A program made the translations under genes and the position numbers. The notes under the pieces are model-generated. The model searched no databases and was not told the DNA's origin. It was given only the letters and a program-made list of their open reading frames with translations. Below are positions 43,761-55,009 of a stretch of DNA of 64,000 bases, piece after piece. Positions within the stretch are counted from its first letter, which is position 1. Every line of letters begins with the position of its first letter. This DNA is from Meghimatium bilineatum (Eukaryota > Mollusca > Gastropoda > Stylommatophora > Philomycidae), in the NCBI GenBank assembly GCA_034231615.1, contig CM067298.1, positions 37,082,127-37,146,126 of the forward strand, read 5' to 3'.

Positions 43761-44489
43761 ATTCTGTGCTTCCTTTCTTGCCCCATCAACAGATTGACCC
43801 AAAAAATATTTTGTAGTTTCTTTTCATATCTTTTTAATTAATTTAAATATGTCTGCAAAGTTTTAAAATATTAATTTCGAAGTATGATAACTCTATGGGG
43901 TCTAGTGGTAGTGATCAGATCAAGTATTATATCTTCATGATTGACTGCATTGTACCTCCATCTTGTTCTATCTCTCAACTTATAGCACACTCTGATAGGC
44001 TTTTGTTATCCACCTCTTGGTATTGTCAACTCACTTATATCACTGTCTTCCTCTTGATCATCTATGGTAGAAGATTTATCTATTTAAGCATAGATTTTTA
44101 GTGACATTTTGATGGGACCATAACCTGAAGGACTACTTCATACAGTCATCTCAATGTACAACTGGTATCAAAAGTGTTATTGTACACTGAGTAGATCTGT
44201 ACAACATGTTAGTTTATGGTATAAGCGAGCACGGTAGTGAACTTTCCTAAGGACACTTTTGCCAGTCATGAGAGCTTCATGAGTCTATGAGTGTCATTTA
44301 TACTAATATCTGCAAATATTGCCAACTGACTTACATAGAAAAAAACCGACCTGCAACTTGGTGAATTACTTTTGCTAACATCTGTTTGATATTAAGGCAA
44401 GCGAGAATCATCACATTGCTACCTCTATTGTTGTTGACAAATGTAACACTCGTGTCAGTGGTAAAGTTAATAACAGTGTAAAAGAAAGT
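43761..44489. other. Intronic stretch, nothing recognised
   Basis: There is no domain-bearing frame, repeat boundary or splice-bounded exon that I can support. The frame at 43895-44101 is unsupported. Confidence 0.35.
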
Positions 44490-46125
44490 GTTATGTTTCA
44501 CACATGGAACGTTAGAACTTTATATCAAGAGAATGTACACATTGTGGCGAAAGAAATGGGATGTCTAGGATTAGATATATTAGGAATTACAGAACATCAT
44601 TGGTCTGGAAAAGGACAAAAGAAATTAACATCAGGTGAATTTTTCATATTTTCAGGCAGAGAAAATGGTGGACAGAGCAGGGTAGGTTTCCTTGTGTTTA
44701 AAAGATTGTGGCCATCTATACTAGGTTGTAATCCCATTAACGATCATAGTCAAGTATCAGGATTCTAGGAAAAAAAAGAAAACCACAGTTGTACAAACAT
44801 TCACACCAACATCAGCTGCAGAGGATCAAGAAATAAGTTTTATGAAAAGGTACAATCTACAATGGACAAAATAAACAAACAGGACATACTGATAATAATG
44901 GGTGATTTCAATGCCAAAGTAGAAGAGAGGCTGGAACATGAAAAAATTGTATGTGATAAGAGATAGAAACGAACGGAGGGATCGCTTAATAACATTCTGT
45001 TTTTAAAAAAAACTTGCTATCACGAACACCTTCTTCACACAACACCCTAGAAGATTATTCACATGGAATTCTCTGGATGGAGCAAGTAAGATTAAAATCA
45101 AATACATCTTAATACAACAAAGATGAAGATCATGCATATTTTCTTGCAAAATACTACCCCGAGTGGACTGTAACTCAGACCACGAACTACTTGTATCAAT
45201 GCACATAAAAACTACACATATTAACACATAAGACATCAACATATATGGTAACGAAGATCAAGAACCAGAGCCAACACAGGAGGAGGTCAGGACTCAATAC
45301 ACAATTTTAAAAAAAGGCAAATCCCCAGGATGTGATGTGATAACAGAAATGATCTAGGCAGGCAGAGAAGAAAGTGTCCTTATATAACATAGCTTATGTT
45401 GCAAGATCTGGAAAACTGGTATATGGCTAAAGGATTGAAAAAGGTCAATTTATATCCCATTACCAAAGATTATGCACTAACTACAGAACTATCGCTTTGA
45501 TAAGTCAAGCTAGTAAAATACTATTACATATTATAATGAAGAGAATGTAAAATAAGATAGAAACAGAAGTTCATGGGGCACAGGAAAGTTTTAGATCTGG
45601 CAGAAGCATCAGATATCATAACATGAGAATCATTATAGAAAAATGCAAGGAATTCAACATAGACCTAAGTGAATGTTTCATTGACTACATCAAGGTGTTC
45701 GATTGTGTATGACATCACCAATTGTAGTCGACATGGAATTCCCAAAACATCTCACATATTAATTGCAATGCTGTATCATGAACAAGAGGCAGCAGTAAAA
45801 GTGGGCAGAACAATATCAGAATTGTTTATTGTGCAGAAAGGAGTTGGACAAGGAAGCACATGATCACCGTAGCTGTTCAACATCTATGCTGAAAACATAA
45901 TGAGAAACGTAAAAGACGAGATGACATATACTGACTTCCAACCTCTTACCATCGGCAGTCAGCAGATCCCAGAAATCAGATATGCTGACAACAGAGTTAT
46001 CTTAACAACACATGAAGATTTTCTCAAGCAAATGTTACTACTATCAACACAAAAATACAGTGGAAGAATATGAAGAAAACCAAAATTATGATCACAAACA
46101 TAAATAGCTCAAGTTTATGTAGAAA
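44490..46125 (+). mobile_element. RTE-like LINE (family D), endonuclease and reverse transcriptase, degraded
   Basis: The frame at 44493-44768 is the N-terminal endonuclease: HTWNVRTLYQENVHIVAKEM, LDILGITEHHWSGKGQ, TSGEFFIFSGRENGGQSRVGF. It is broken afterwards but continues with IMGDFNAKVE near 44900 and a DH-type end near 45180. The reverse transcriptase remnants include KKGKSPGCDVI near 45315, FIDYIKVFDCV near 45680, VQKGVGQGST near 45835 and a changed catalytic box (RYADNRVILTTHED near 45980, ADN for ADD). Many stops are present. This is the only LINE in the window whose endonuclease start is preserved. A foreign LINE tail interrupts it at 46126-46440. Confidence 0.7.
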
Positions 46126-46440
46126 TCAAGAGTTAGTTAGTTAGTCGTTGGATCATCGTCACTGCACTCTGGACAAGTCCATAGGTGCTCGGATCTCTCC
46201 TTGAGTGTAACCACCATTACACATTGACTGACAGCCCCAGTACACAGTTGATTGACCATCATTCTTTCTTGCCCACAAAACCGCTCCTTTCTAGCAACAC
46301 CACATTTCAAACCAAATTCCTTTATTCTAGTCATGGAACAAGAATCAACGTCACTTATACAGTCATTTGCTCCAACCTATCTGCTCTCTCATTACCCCGG
46401 ACTCCTGCATGTCCCGGCACAAAAATGAAATTTCTTCAAG
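46126..46440 (-). mobile_element. LINE tail with RNase H motif and (CTAA)n terminus, nested
   Basis: On the minus strand it begins within RNase H (FVPGHAGVRGNERADRLEQ) and runs to a cysteine-rich end (CGVARKERFCGQERMM ... LWTCPECSDDDPTTN, stop). It finishes in ctaactaactaactc. Orientation, simple tail and truncation show a target-primed insertion into the plus-strand LINE, which resumes at about 46441. This subfamily differs from LINE B. Confidence 0.7.
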
Positions 46441-46970
46441 AGAAGAATTGAATAGTGACATCGAAACTTGCCCAAATAAAAAATCTTTGGCAAGGTACCA
46501 GGAGCATAGACGAACTATGTATGATCAGAACATGTGTATTGCCAGTGGCAATAAACGGTTATACGGCATGGACATTAAATAAAACAGTAGCAAAGAAAAT
46601 CACTATTTTTGAAATGAGATGCTACAGGAGAAATTTACGTATACTATGGACAACTAAAAAGACAAATCAAGAAGTATTATGATCAATAAACATCAAAAGA
46701 GATCTGGCTCCTTAACATCGTAACAAGAAAGTTGAGTTTTTTGGTCATATAAAGAGACATAACAGCATGGAAAGATTAATAGATGAAGGCAGAGTTAATG
46801 GCAACAGGGAAAGAGGGTGCCCGAGATTTACAATGGTGCAGTGATATATCCAATTGCTTAAACATGTCTCTAGCTGCAGTAGGTCAACTCGCCCAGTATT
46901 GCAGAGTGTTCAGTGAATCCATAATGAAGATCACATCCTGGAAAGGATATGTCATATAATGATGAACTGA
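46441..46970 (+). mobile_element. RTE-like LINE (family D), C-terminal part after insertion
   Basis: It continues with TRSIDELCMIRTCVLPVAINGYTAWTLNK, FEMRCYRRNLRILWTTKKTNQEV, then VEFFGHIKRHNSMERLIDEGRVNGNRERG. This parallels the minus-strand copy at 18451-19050. It ends with a segment containing HILERICHI near 46950. Stops after 46682 and frame changes mark it as dead. Confidence 0.7.
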
Positions 46971-47249
46971 TTTCAACAGATAAACACAGTTAGTTTAACA
47001 AATAACTAAATATAATAAAATACACTGGTAAAAACTTCCAATATAAACTCATTTGACACACCAGCCAAGGAGCTATCAAAACAGGTATCTTCATGAGTCC
47101 ATGAGCTATTTCTGTTGGAATGTGATGCTTGAGGATATTATTCATAGAATAATAATAAGACCCATCAGGGTCATATGGGTGCTATATTGACACTAGCAAA
47201 GATAGCAATACAAACACTTTTAATCAGCCATTCAGATAAGTATAGAACA

Positions 47250-48375
47250 ATCATGTCCACACCATTCCTTGATGCTGTCAATGCAGAACTAGCAAAATGG
47301 CCTTAGAGTCGTGTCTCATTATATGTCTAAGTCAATCAAGTTTATGCAATTTCACCTCTGCCAAAAGTGGTGAGAGCAGCTTTATCCACCAAGCTAAATG
47401 ACTTTCTAGACAACTTACAAACCTACCTGAGTTGACAGCCCCTTAAGGTCTGTACCAGAACAAGTCCTATTGAGTGAAAGGCATGGAATACAAACATAGA
47501 TTCAGACCCATGTGAAAGGAATACTAAGCAAGGACGAAAAGAACAGTGTGTAGCGAAACAGTCACCCTCAGTTTCTTGGACGATGAATATCCACAAGACA
47601 TATGGGTCATAGCATACACAGATAGGTCAACACAGATTGCAGTGAGGAATGGAGGTGCAGGTGTACATATAAAATATCCACACAAGCCTAGAGATACAAT
47701 CAGAACACCAACAGGGAAATAATGTAAAAATTATGATGCAGAAATCCAGGCAATTAGTGTGGCAAATAAAAAGCTGAACTCCAACCCTGGCCCACAGCCC
47801 ATGGTATTCTTGACAGATACGAGGTCATTGCTTCAAGATCTCCAGTCTGGAAAACTAACAGAATTACAAAAACTACTTAATTAATTGTCTTACCAGTATA
47901 GGGTAACTATGCAGTGGATATCACTGTGGAATACCAGGGAATGAAAAAACAGACCAATTGACTAAGGAAGGTGCTTCCGAAGACCAACCAGATGTGTCTA
48001 TCACCTACAATAAAAAAAAATTGATTATCAAGTCAATAAGACAGCCACAAACACCAACACAAGATGACTATCACATTATGAACAGATCAGAACATGATGT
48101 AATTCTACGCCTCAGAACAGGACACAACTGACTTCACAGTCACATATACACAAAGTTCAAATTTGGCAACACTACCTTGTGGACAGGCAGTACAGAGTGC
48201 CAAACATATACTTCAGGAGTGTTTGTGTATTTAATGCTGGGGCAGAAATTTTGTCCAGAGGAGTCTGGACAACACTGGAGTCAAAGCTCTATGGACCACA
48301 GTGTGAACTACAAAAGACAGTGAGTTTATTCAGGAGACAGAATTACAGATATAGACATATTTCAAGTGAATGAAA
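47250..48375 (+). mobile_element. LINE family B, degraded 5'-truncated copy
   Basis: It follows 17195-18312 almost base by base (for example cagacccatgtgaaaggaatactaagc, gcagtgaggaatggaggtgcaggtg, accaacacaagatgactatcacattatgaac) but with many indels and in-frame stops. RNase H motifs are recognisable in pieces: QWI-HCGIPGNEKTDQLTKEG. The 3' terminus (attacagatatagacatatttcaagtgaatgaaaa) runs straight into a different LINE tail at 48376. Confidence 0.7.
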
Positions 48376-48600
48376 AAAGGAGCAGGCAATCAAGATTTTT
48401 AGGGCATGTGATGAGAAAAGTAAAACTTGAATATTTAGTAACTGCCGGAAAGGTCATTGGAAGAAGAGACAGAGGCAGAAAAAGAAAGAAATTTGTGGAT
48501 GGGTTGTCACTGTGGCACAAAAAGAAGTCACCAACTGAACTTAGTAACAACACAAGAGACAGGGAGCTATGAAGAAGCATGATCACCTACACAACTCGGT
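48376..48600 (+). mobile_element. LINE family C 3' tail
   Basis: The frame at 48366-48572 reads RQSRFLGHVMRKVKLEYLVTAGKVIGRRDRGRKRKKF and then WHKKKSPTELSNNTRDREL. This is the family C tail also found at 26190, 49905 and 63345. It is fused without a gap to the LINE B terminus on its left. Confidence 0.65.
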
Positions 48601-49298
48601 ATTCACTTTTTTTTACTGTTTAATAAATTAGGTTTAAAATATATATGAAAAAGGCAGAGGTTTACATCATTGTATTCTGTGTCAGATTATGCTTTTAGCT
48701 GCAGAAAATTTGATCCTTTGTTACTCTCTATTTTCTGTGGGATAATGATTAAGTTATATTAAATGTTTCAACTATTAAGTGTATTTTTACATTCTTTCTA
48801 TTGACAGCATTATGGGTATTGGCTTTGTTTAATGCTTCAATTTATTAAATGTAGTTCTTTATTAATAAATCTGGCGTTTTTTTTAATAATTTACATTATA
48901 TAATATGTGTACTACACAAAATAAAACCCAAAAAATCACTGAACAATGTCTTTTGCGCTTTACAGAAACCTGTGTAGACACATTTTCGAAATTAAGTTTT
49001 ATTTTAGGATCCATTCCAATCTTATAATTATCTTCAGAAATGCATAAGAAAATTATAATTTTATATGTTAAAAATTATATACAATAATGTTCTGGTTAAT
49101 GAATAAATTTTGAAATTTTTAATATCTTTTAATATCTTCCATTGCAGATATATTAACCATTCTTGTATTATTATTTTTTTAAACTCTACAACCATGTTAA
49201 TACAAAATTACCTAGGTCTTTTATTTGTTAAAGGTTATGAACATGTTTTTAATCTATTTAGTTAAAATATTAACCAGTCAGAAATATTTTTTTTCCAG
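48601..49298. other. AT-rich intronic stretch before exon 7
   Basis: No repeats or exons were recognised. A pyrimidine-rich tract and acceptor (attttttttttccag) close it at 49298. Confidence 0.45.
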
Positions 49299-49532
49299 AA
49301 AAACAAGTCATGTATTTTCTACCCAATTGATGCCACTTTGGAAATAAGTACATGCCCAGCTGTGAAAGACCCCAAATCTGTAGACTGGACATTCAAATCA
49401 TCTATACAAGATCTGCAAAAGCAAAATCCAGATGGACTAATGCCTGGTCAAGTTTTTTCATTGAAAGATTCATATACAACCAAAAATGCTTTTGTTTATT
49501 GTAGCCCTAACTGGTGTATGAACTTCAATGAG
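49299..49532 (+). CDS. PARP14-like gene, exon 7: central part of macrodomain 2
   Basis: This exon has 78 codons, phase 0 at both ends, with acceptor tttttccag and donor GAG|GTATTT. The peptide runs KNKSCIFYPIDATLEISTCPAVKD, then WTFKSSIQDLQKQNPDGLMPGQVFSLKDSYTTKNAFVYCSPNW and a short end. GLMPGQVFSLKDSYTTKNAFVYCSPNW aligns with the macrodomain segment 'G.l..GdvvvT.g.nLpckyiiHvvGP.W', and the preceding helix with 'A..I...AG..i...c.....'. The position of NAAN is taken by YPID, and no glycine-rich GGGVA loop follows, so ADP-ribose binding is doubtful. The rest of the macrodomain and any PARP catalytic domain are not in the window. Confidence 0.75.
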
Positions 49533-49904
49533 GTATTTTTTTTTCAATATTTAGCTTTACATTGCTGTGGAAATTAGATAAACGTATCACATTTTTAATG
49601 TAATTATTTTAATCATGGTTCTATCAGAATGACTAACATAGTGATTACTGAAAGAAAATATAAATCTGTAGCTGACACTTAATCTAATATCTTGATTCTC
49701 TTTCAAATAACTGGCACATGTTTTCATGTAATTTGAGCAGTAGAGTGAATACTTTATGCTGCTAGTTTTACAGTTAAGCTGCACTGTTTGTGCCTTTTGA
49801 TCTAGCCCATCCAATTTTTTTCCTGTGCTATCATATTAACCTTTACATAGGTGCCAACCAGTTGAGGCTAAAAACCATACAAAAAGTTATAAAAAGCCAT
49901 ATCA

Positions 49905-50110
49905 TCAGGTCCCATGCCGGCTGGTGTAGGTGGTCATGGCTCTCCACAGTTCTCTGTCCACAGTATTATGTATCAAGGTCGTTGTTTCATTGTCGTGCCA
50001 GGTTGTCAAACTGTCTAATATTTTCTCACGTTGTCGCCCTCTGTCTCTGTTGCCTTCAATCGTGCCTGTTGTGACTATGTTCTCTAAACCTCCTTGTCTC
50101 ATGAATATAC
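49905..50110 (-). mobile_element. LINE family C 3' tail nested in copy B
   Basis: The minus strand reads MRQGGLENIVTTGTIEGNRDRGRQREKILDSL, then DNETTTLIHNTVDRELWRAMTTYTSRHGT and a stop. It is the same tail as at 26190 and 48376, and the frame is intact over 65 codons. Confidence 0.65.
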
Positions 50111-50589
50111 AATCATTAAAAAATCATACACAGTGTCGAGGGCCACAACCAATGAGGAAGAGGGTTTAAAAAAACAACTTCTGTCTGTTTTTTGCCACAC
50201 TTTTTGGCTAAGTCAATTGATAGTAGACTGCTCAAATTCATATTCTGTTTTGTTGGGGGGGGGGATGAACAGCCCCCTCCTATCTGTGACCTTGTAGTCA
50301 GGGCATGTTGTTTGCTGTAAGCAGTTAATTTTTTTTTAAAAACCTTATTATTACATTTTTGTGGAATATACTATTATCCACATTTGTTTGTGAAAGTTTA
50401 GTTTGTGCAGTTTACCTCTTTCTTTTTGCTCAGTGTATATGTCATGATTTACATTGACCTACCCTCTCCCCCATTTACAAAAAGGGTTTGAATGACAACA
50501 CCAAGCTTCACAAATTCCTTTAGCAGATGTTTTTGTTACACATTGCCATTAAATACGCAAATCTGATTTTGGCCCGCGTAGACAAAAAA

Positions 50590-50755
50590 ATAGGTAGCAT
50601 ATCCTATTCAGTATATTTTCTAGGCAATACACTCAGTAGTTTGCCATTGCTTTTTGAATGGCCCGGATGCACAATTGCCTGTGACTGGGATCGAACTTGG
50701 TACCTCAGCCGTCACAGACACAGCCTGTACCACTCTGCCACAGAGTCACACTTAT
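50590..50755 (-). mobile_element. tRNA-derived SINE
   Basis: The reverse complement opens with gactctgtggcagagtggtacaggc, containing an A box (TGGCAGAGTGG). About 43 bases further is a B box (AGTTCGATCCC, nearly canonical). The spacing and order are those of a tRNA head. The body (ccattcaaaaagcaatggcaaact ... ctgaataggatatgctacct) is shared with pieces at 52320-52480, 52731-52840 and 36425-36460. It is not a functional tRNA gene: the cloverleaf cannot be completed by eye. Confidence 0.7.
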
Positions 50756-51529
50756 TATTTAATATAGGATAATATATATTTCATTACATATCTAATATAA
50801 TATTTCTATATGCTGTAAATAAAGTGTAAATAAATGATTTATTACCAGCATCATATGACAGAACAAACACACAATGATGTATTTGTTCTGTATTTTCCAG
50901 CAGCAGGTTTTCTGTGCCTCTATCAACTTTATGCCATACAAATTATTATGCAAAGATAAATCTAAAGATCAGATTTAGGTCTACATATTTTATTATTTAA
51001 CTTTAGGCCTACAATACCTAGGCAAACAAAAACTTAAATATAAACACACAAATACATATGTACTATAGATGCACGTGGACAAAAATTCCTTAAGTCCAGT
51101 ATAAAGACAACTTCACGATCACAGAGAATAATTAAAGTAGTGGTAATGTGTTAAAAGCAGTGGTGTCGCTAACATAAATGTTAAAACCCGCAAAAACCAC
51201 TGTTGTCAAAAAATTAAATAAAAACCGCACTAAAATATATAAATACTGTAAAATTCAGTGTTGCCACTAAAAATAAATAAAATCTACAAAAAAAATCAGT
51301 GAATAAAATCACTAAATAGAATAAAAAATCTGAAAATGTACAGAACTGCAGAAATTCATGTAAATACTGATGTACTCCCATACAGCTGTAAATTGGGGGG
51401 GGATGTACAAAATATGATGATTTACAGGAGTTTGGCACCTATGCCTTTAGCAAGCCAGACTAAAACAAAAAAAATTCCTCCCTACCACCGGGTTTCTTTT
51501 TTAAGAAGTTGTGTTATTGTTGGTGGCTG

Positions 51530-51640
51530 TTATGAAAACGCGATCACTTTTTTGTTGTTAGAGATATTTAAATAATATTTGTATATATAAATAAAGAATT
51601 TAATACTGCATATATTAGTGTGATACCAGATGTGTGAGCA
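51530..51640. repeat. Partial dispersed repeat R2
   Basis: The segment atatttaaataatatttgtatatataaataaagaatttaatactgcatatat resembles the middle of R2 at 27370-27430 and 53750-53810. Only this part is recognisable. Confidence 0.35.
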
Positions 51641-51939
51641 AGTGGTAAAGATATTTTTCGCAAAAATCAAACAAAATGAAAGAATATTATTTAAAAATTA
51701 CTTACTTTTTTTCTGGAATTTTCAGAATTGACAGTGCTGTAATACACACCTAATTCTACATTATTTATGTTGTTTCATTGTCAAATTATTTTAGTTTCAT
51801 TGGGTGTAAATGAATAAACCTTATAAATTTCTCGTAAAATCGTTCTCTGTAGCTAGATCTAGTCCAAAACTGAATCGCATCAAAACAGTTGATGTTTGGC
51901 CATTACATAAAGAAATCAATGTGGAATACTGTATATTCT

Positions 51940-52260
51940 ACTGTGAAAACTAACTAACTCCCAAGAATTCATAATCACAACCCATTATGATTTTATTGAA
52001 AATACGATAAAACAAGTCTATAACATCTGATTCACTTTCATGGTGCCGCGCCGGCTTGCTGATGTGAACAGATGTCGTGGATTTCCATATTTCAATGACA
52101 TATCGTTCGTCTTGTCCACTAAACTTACAGGAAAGGGAATTCAAATGGAATAACTAGCCAGATTTGTCTAAACTGGTAACTAAAATATTAAAAATATGGC
52201 TTTTTTATAGATTACTGGGTGCCTAGCAACAGGGCTTGTTCATTCTACAGCAGCTAACTG
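51940..52260. repeat. Dispersed repeat R4
   Basis: It contains ctcccaagaattcataatcacaacccattatgattttattg and, towards the right, ctgggtgcctagcaac. Similar strings occur at 29230-29500, 54700-54880, 57050-57095 and 62030-62120. The family is non-coding and its ends are unresolved. Confidence 0.4.
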
Positions 52261-52319
52261 ACTACTTGTAAATTATTGTTGAACACACTAAACCGAAGCT
52301 TGCTTAAGGTTAATAATTT

Positions 52320-52480
52320 AAAATATTGTAGCACAGTAACCTGTACAGTTGGTAGCATATCATATTCTAGACATAGCCAGCAACCCAGCATGTTTTGGCT
52401 ATATAAAGTGATTTTGTTCAATATAAATATGTTCAGTAGTTTGCCATTGCTTTCTGACATTGTTTCATGTCACATGTATG
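52320..52480 (-). mobile_element. SINE body fragment
   Basis: It shares gtagcatatcatattctagac and cagtagtttgccattgctttctga with the SINE at 50590-50755. The tRNA-like head is missing and there is an insertion in the middle. Confidence 0.5.
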
Positions 52481-52609
52481 AAGTAATTTTTTTATATTCC
52501 TTGTCTGGTATCGTTTCACCTCTGACCTAGTTACAACTCTCGTGGTCAATCTACAGTACACATGACCATGTGAACGTCTATAATTCTTACTGTCCATTTT
52601 CTTTTGTAT

Positions 52610-52725
52610 ATTTAAAATTTGTTTTAATTTTTGTCTTGATAGAGGTTTTTTGATCAAAATGTCGATTTGTGTGTGTTATTATGAATGTCTTGAGCGATTA
52701 GCAAGATTTCATTACCCTGTTCCTG
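52610..52725. repeat. Dispersed repeat R5, copy 1
   Basis: It shares ttgatagaggttttttgatcaaaatgtcgatttgtgtg and ttagcaagatttcattac with 56770-56890 (cttgataaaggactttcagtcaaaatgtcgatttgtgtg ... ttagcaaaacttcattac). A related phrase, gaaaaaggcctcagttggacc, is near 21542. Such 'GATAAAGGxxTxxGTCxAAATGTCG' strings recur at ends of several retroelement classes. Confidence 0.5.
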
Positions 52726-52845
52726 GATTTACCCATTGCTTTCTGAATGGGTCCGAATGAACATTCGCCTGTGGCGGGATTTTAACCCAGTACCTTGGCT
52801 GCCACAGATGCCCCTGTTCCATACCATCACAGAGCCAGACAAGAT
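52726..52845 (-). mobile_element. tRNA-derived SINE, second copy
   Basis: The reverse complement reads ggctctgtgatggtatggaacagg, then ccaaggtactgggttaaaatcccgccacaggc. This parallels the head at 50590-50755, with a mutated B box (GGGTTAAAATCCC). The body (ccattcagaaagcaatgggta) follows. Confidence 0.6.
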
Positions 52846-52854
52846 GTTGCTATT

Positions 52855-52960
52855 CAACTATTGTTGAATTTTGAGGCACCACTAATATTTTCAATCGTAT
52901 CGCTAGTATGATGTGGTTGGTCAGAGTTCGAACCACCCAGTTTAAGAAGTTGGATTACAG
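52855..52960 (-). repeat. Dispersed SINE-like repeat R3, copy 2
   Basis: This matches 15900-16080 (ttgttgaattttgaggcaccactaata ... gctagtatgatgtggttggtc ... gtttaagaagttggatta). It retains gagttcgaaccacc, whose reverse complement is a good B-box match. Confidence 0.45.
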
Positions 52961-53690
52961 ATCATTTATAGTTTTCATTTCTGGTGATTGGATGACCTCA
53001 TTCCATATCCACTGTTGAGATTGATGGTCGTTAACTGTGCTAGACGTTGCATCGCTTATAGCTGCAGATTTTTGTTCTTTAGAATTAGTTGAGCTTGCAG
53101 TATTAGCATTTGCACTATTTGATGGCTCAGGAAACATCCTCTAAGCTCCACCACTAAACTCTGAATCTGAACTTAAGTCAGATCATCAGTGTCATCAAAG
53201 CTAACATCAGAATTATTACCTAGCGTATTATGGAAAATTTCCAAAGTGTGGCTAGCTGTCAAACATCGAGGAGTTCTAGATTCCATTACTTCAATTAATA
53301 GTAGCAATAAGTTACACAAACTAGAAATGTAAACACAGCTGTTTATGTGAAAATATAGGTCAAAATCAATATTAACCACTGCAAGTGTTACACGCTTGTC
53401 AAGATAGATATATTCTCAAAAGAATGTGCTTCAAATAGGAACATTTTATTTTATGTCAATCTTGATATTCATAAGTCATGGTAGGAATGTTATTAAAAAT
53501 GTTGATTTCAGTGGCTTTTGGCATAACATATCTCCAAAATGTTGATATTAGTGGCTTGGTGAAGATGAAGAGTAATTGTATATAGGTATATAGAGCATTC
53601 AAATAATAAGGTGTTATATATAGCATAATGATGGTTCTTAACCTTTAGCAAGTAAAATTTGTAAAAAAGCAATATCTCCCTTGCCACCAA
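52961..53690. other. Stretch with weak minus-strand frames, unassigned
   Basis: Two short minus-strand frames (53137-52955, 53379-53173) are rich in Ser, Asn and Asp. They could be the decayed end of a transposon ORF, but no motif was recognised. Confidence 0.3.
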
Positions 53691-54065
53691 ATTCTTTTAT
53701 TTTAAATTGCATCATTTTTTGGTGTGTGTTTGGAAAATGCAATAACATTTTTTTTAAAAAGATTTTTAAATAATTGTTTTACATGTAAATAAAGAATTGA
53801 TTACTGAATCAGTGATGGGTTTATTTGGTGTATGTATGATATATGAGGAGGTGGCGAAGATCTAAAATGAATCAAAAATGGAAACATTTTCAACAACAAT
53901 AGAAAAATGCTTTTTTTTTTAAATCACTACCTTTATTTTGTAATGTGGCAACCCTGATAAAATTCTTTTACACACCTGGTACTATTATAAAATCTATATT
54001 TCATAACCTAACATAATATAGCTGGATAAACAAATAAAACATGTAGATATCACTTACCTTTTTGG
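53691..54065. repeat. Dispersed AT-rich repeat R2, copy 2
   Basis: This aligns with 27300-27700 in the same orientation (tgtgtttggaaaatgcaataac, acatgtaaataaagaattga, gtggcaaccctgataaaattc, aaataaaacatgtagatatcacttacc). Divergence is appreciable. Confidence 0.55.
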
Positions 54066-54089
54066 GTAAGTTTCTTTCCCAATTGTTTT

Positions 54090-54330
54090 CTTGTCAGTCA
54101 GTCAGTTCCTCTTTTGCCAAGTTGGGCACATCGGCGGATGTTATAGTTCTCCATGCCTTTCGGTCAGTTGCCAAGGATTGCAGGTCTTGTGCATTTATGC
54201 CCGTTGAATTCTGTCTTCCTTCATTTTAAGTATGTGGCCGATGTATGTCCAGCAACGCTTTCTGATGATGTTCGTCACATATTCTTTCCCTGCGCAATTT
54301 AGAATTTGTTGGAATATTTATTGATGGTTT
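54090..54330 (-). mobile_element. LINE tail remnant
   Basis: The minus strand contains TNIIRKRCWTYIGHILKMKEDRIQ and a further W-LTERHGELYH string. This resembles the 'I..RRWRWIGHVLRM..D.I.R.AL' tail of RTE/CR1-like ORFs. It is short and broken. Confidence 0.45.
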
Positions 54331-54895
54331 CATTTTACTTAGAATTATTCATGCATTATAGAAACACTTGGAGTTTGAATGGAGTTTAAATCGTCGACTA
54401 ACGTATCCAAAAGAATCAAAAACAGAAACATACATCCACCATCTTGAGACTGGTAACCAGAACTGTTTTCTAGGATTAGACCTAATTATTGTATTCCATG
54501 ATTACTATATTATGATTATTCTGTTCCTCCTTCGTAAGCGAAGATGAGCATGGCATAACAAAAACCCATATAAATGTCATGAACAAGTATAAAAAAACAA
54601 AGCATTTGTGATTTTTATATTATAATTAGATCCATGCCATACTTGTCCAGTGTCATTTGCAACCAATGTGTAACTATATCTATTTTGAAAACAAATATAA
54701 TTACTAAGAATCCATAATGATTTTACTGATAGTGATGTATATAAAATGAAATTTTTGCAGATATCTTTGATCAGGTCCGATGGCTAAAATTGTAAAATTT
54801 ATATAGATATCCTTCACTCTTCTTGCAAACAGAATGCAGTAAAGGCAAATGGAATAATATTAGTAGCAATGATTCGTTGATTCCTGTCACATGAC

Positions 54896-55005
54896 CATTA
54901 ACTCTTTCAGGACATAATTATTCTGGGGTTTGGTTGTAATTAATTTTAGACAAATATTTTGGACAGCAAAATGATTTAGGAGCAAGCTTTTCTTTTTTTT
55001 TGTCT
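54896..55005. repeat. End of TTAA-type MITE
   Basis: It begins ttaactctttcaggac and continues with a ggtttggttgtaattaattttaga-like stretch. This matches the reverse complement of the right part of the MITE at 11433-11739. The partner end was not found, because LINE sequence follows at about 55010. Confidence 0.55.
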
Positions 55006-55009
55006 GTCT

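Larger units (their letters stand above)
49846..51443 (-). mobile_element. TIR element with 6-bp target duplication (family T, copy B)
   Basis: The ends cataggtgccaaccag (left) and gtttggcacctatg (right) are inverted repeats. CCTTTA flanks both sides (49840-49845, 51444-51449). The left end followed by ttgaggctaaaaaccat matches the reverse complement of copy A's right end (ctgagactgaaaaccat). The right end region (gtacagaactgcagaaatt) matches copy A's left end in reverse. B is therefore inverted relative to A. It is 1.6 kb long, lacks the tandem array and ORF, and contains a LINE tail and a SINE. It may be a deletion derivative. Confidence 0.75.
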
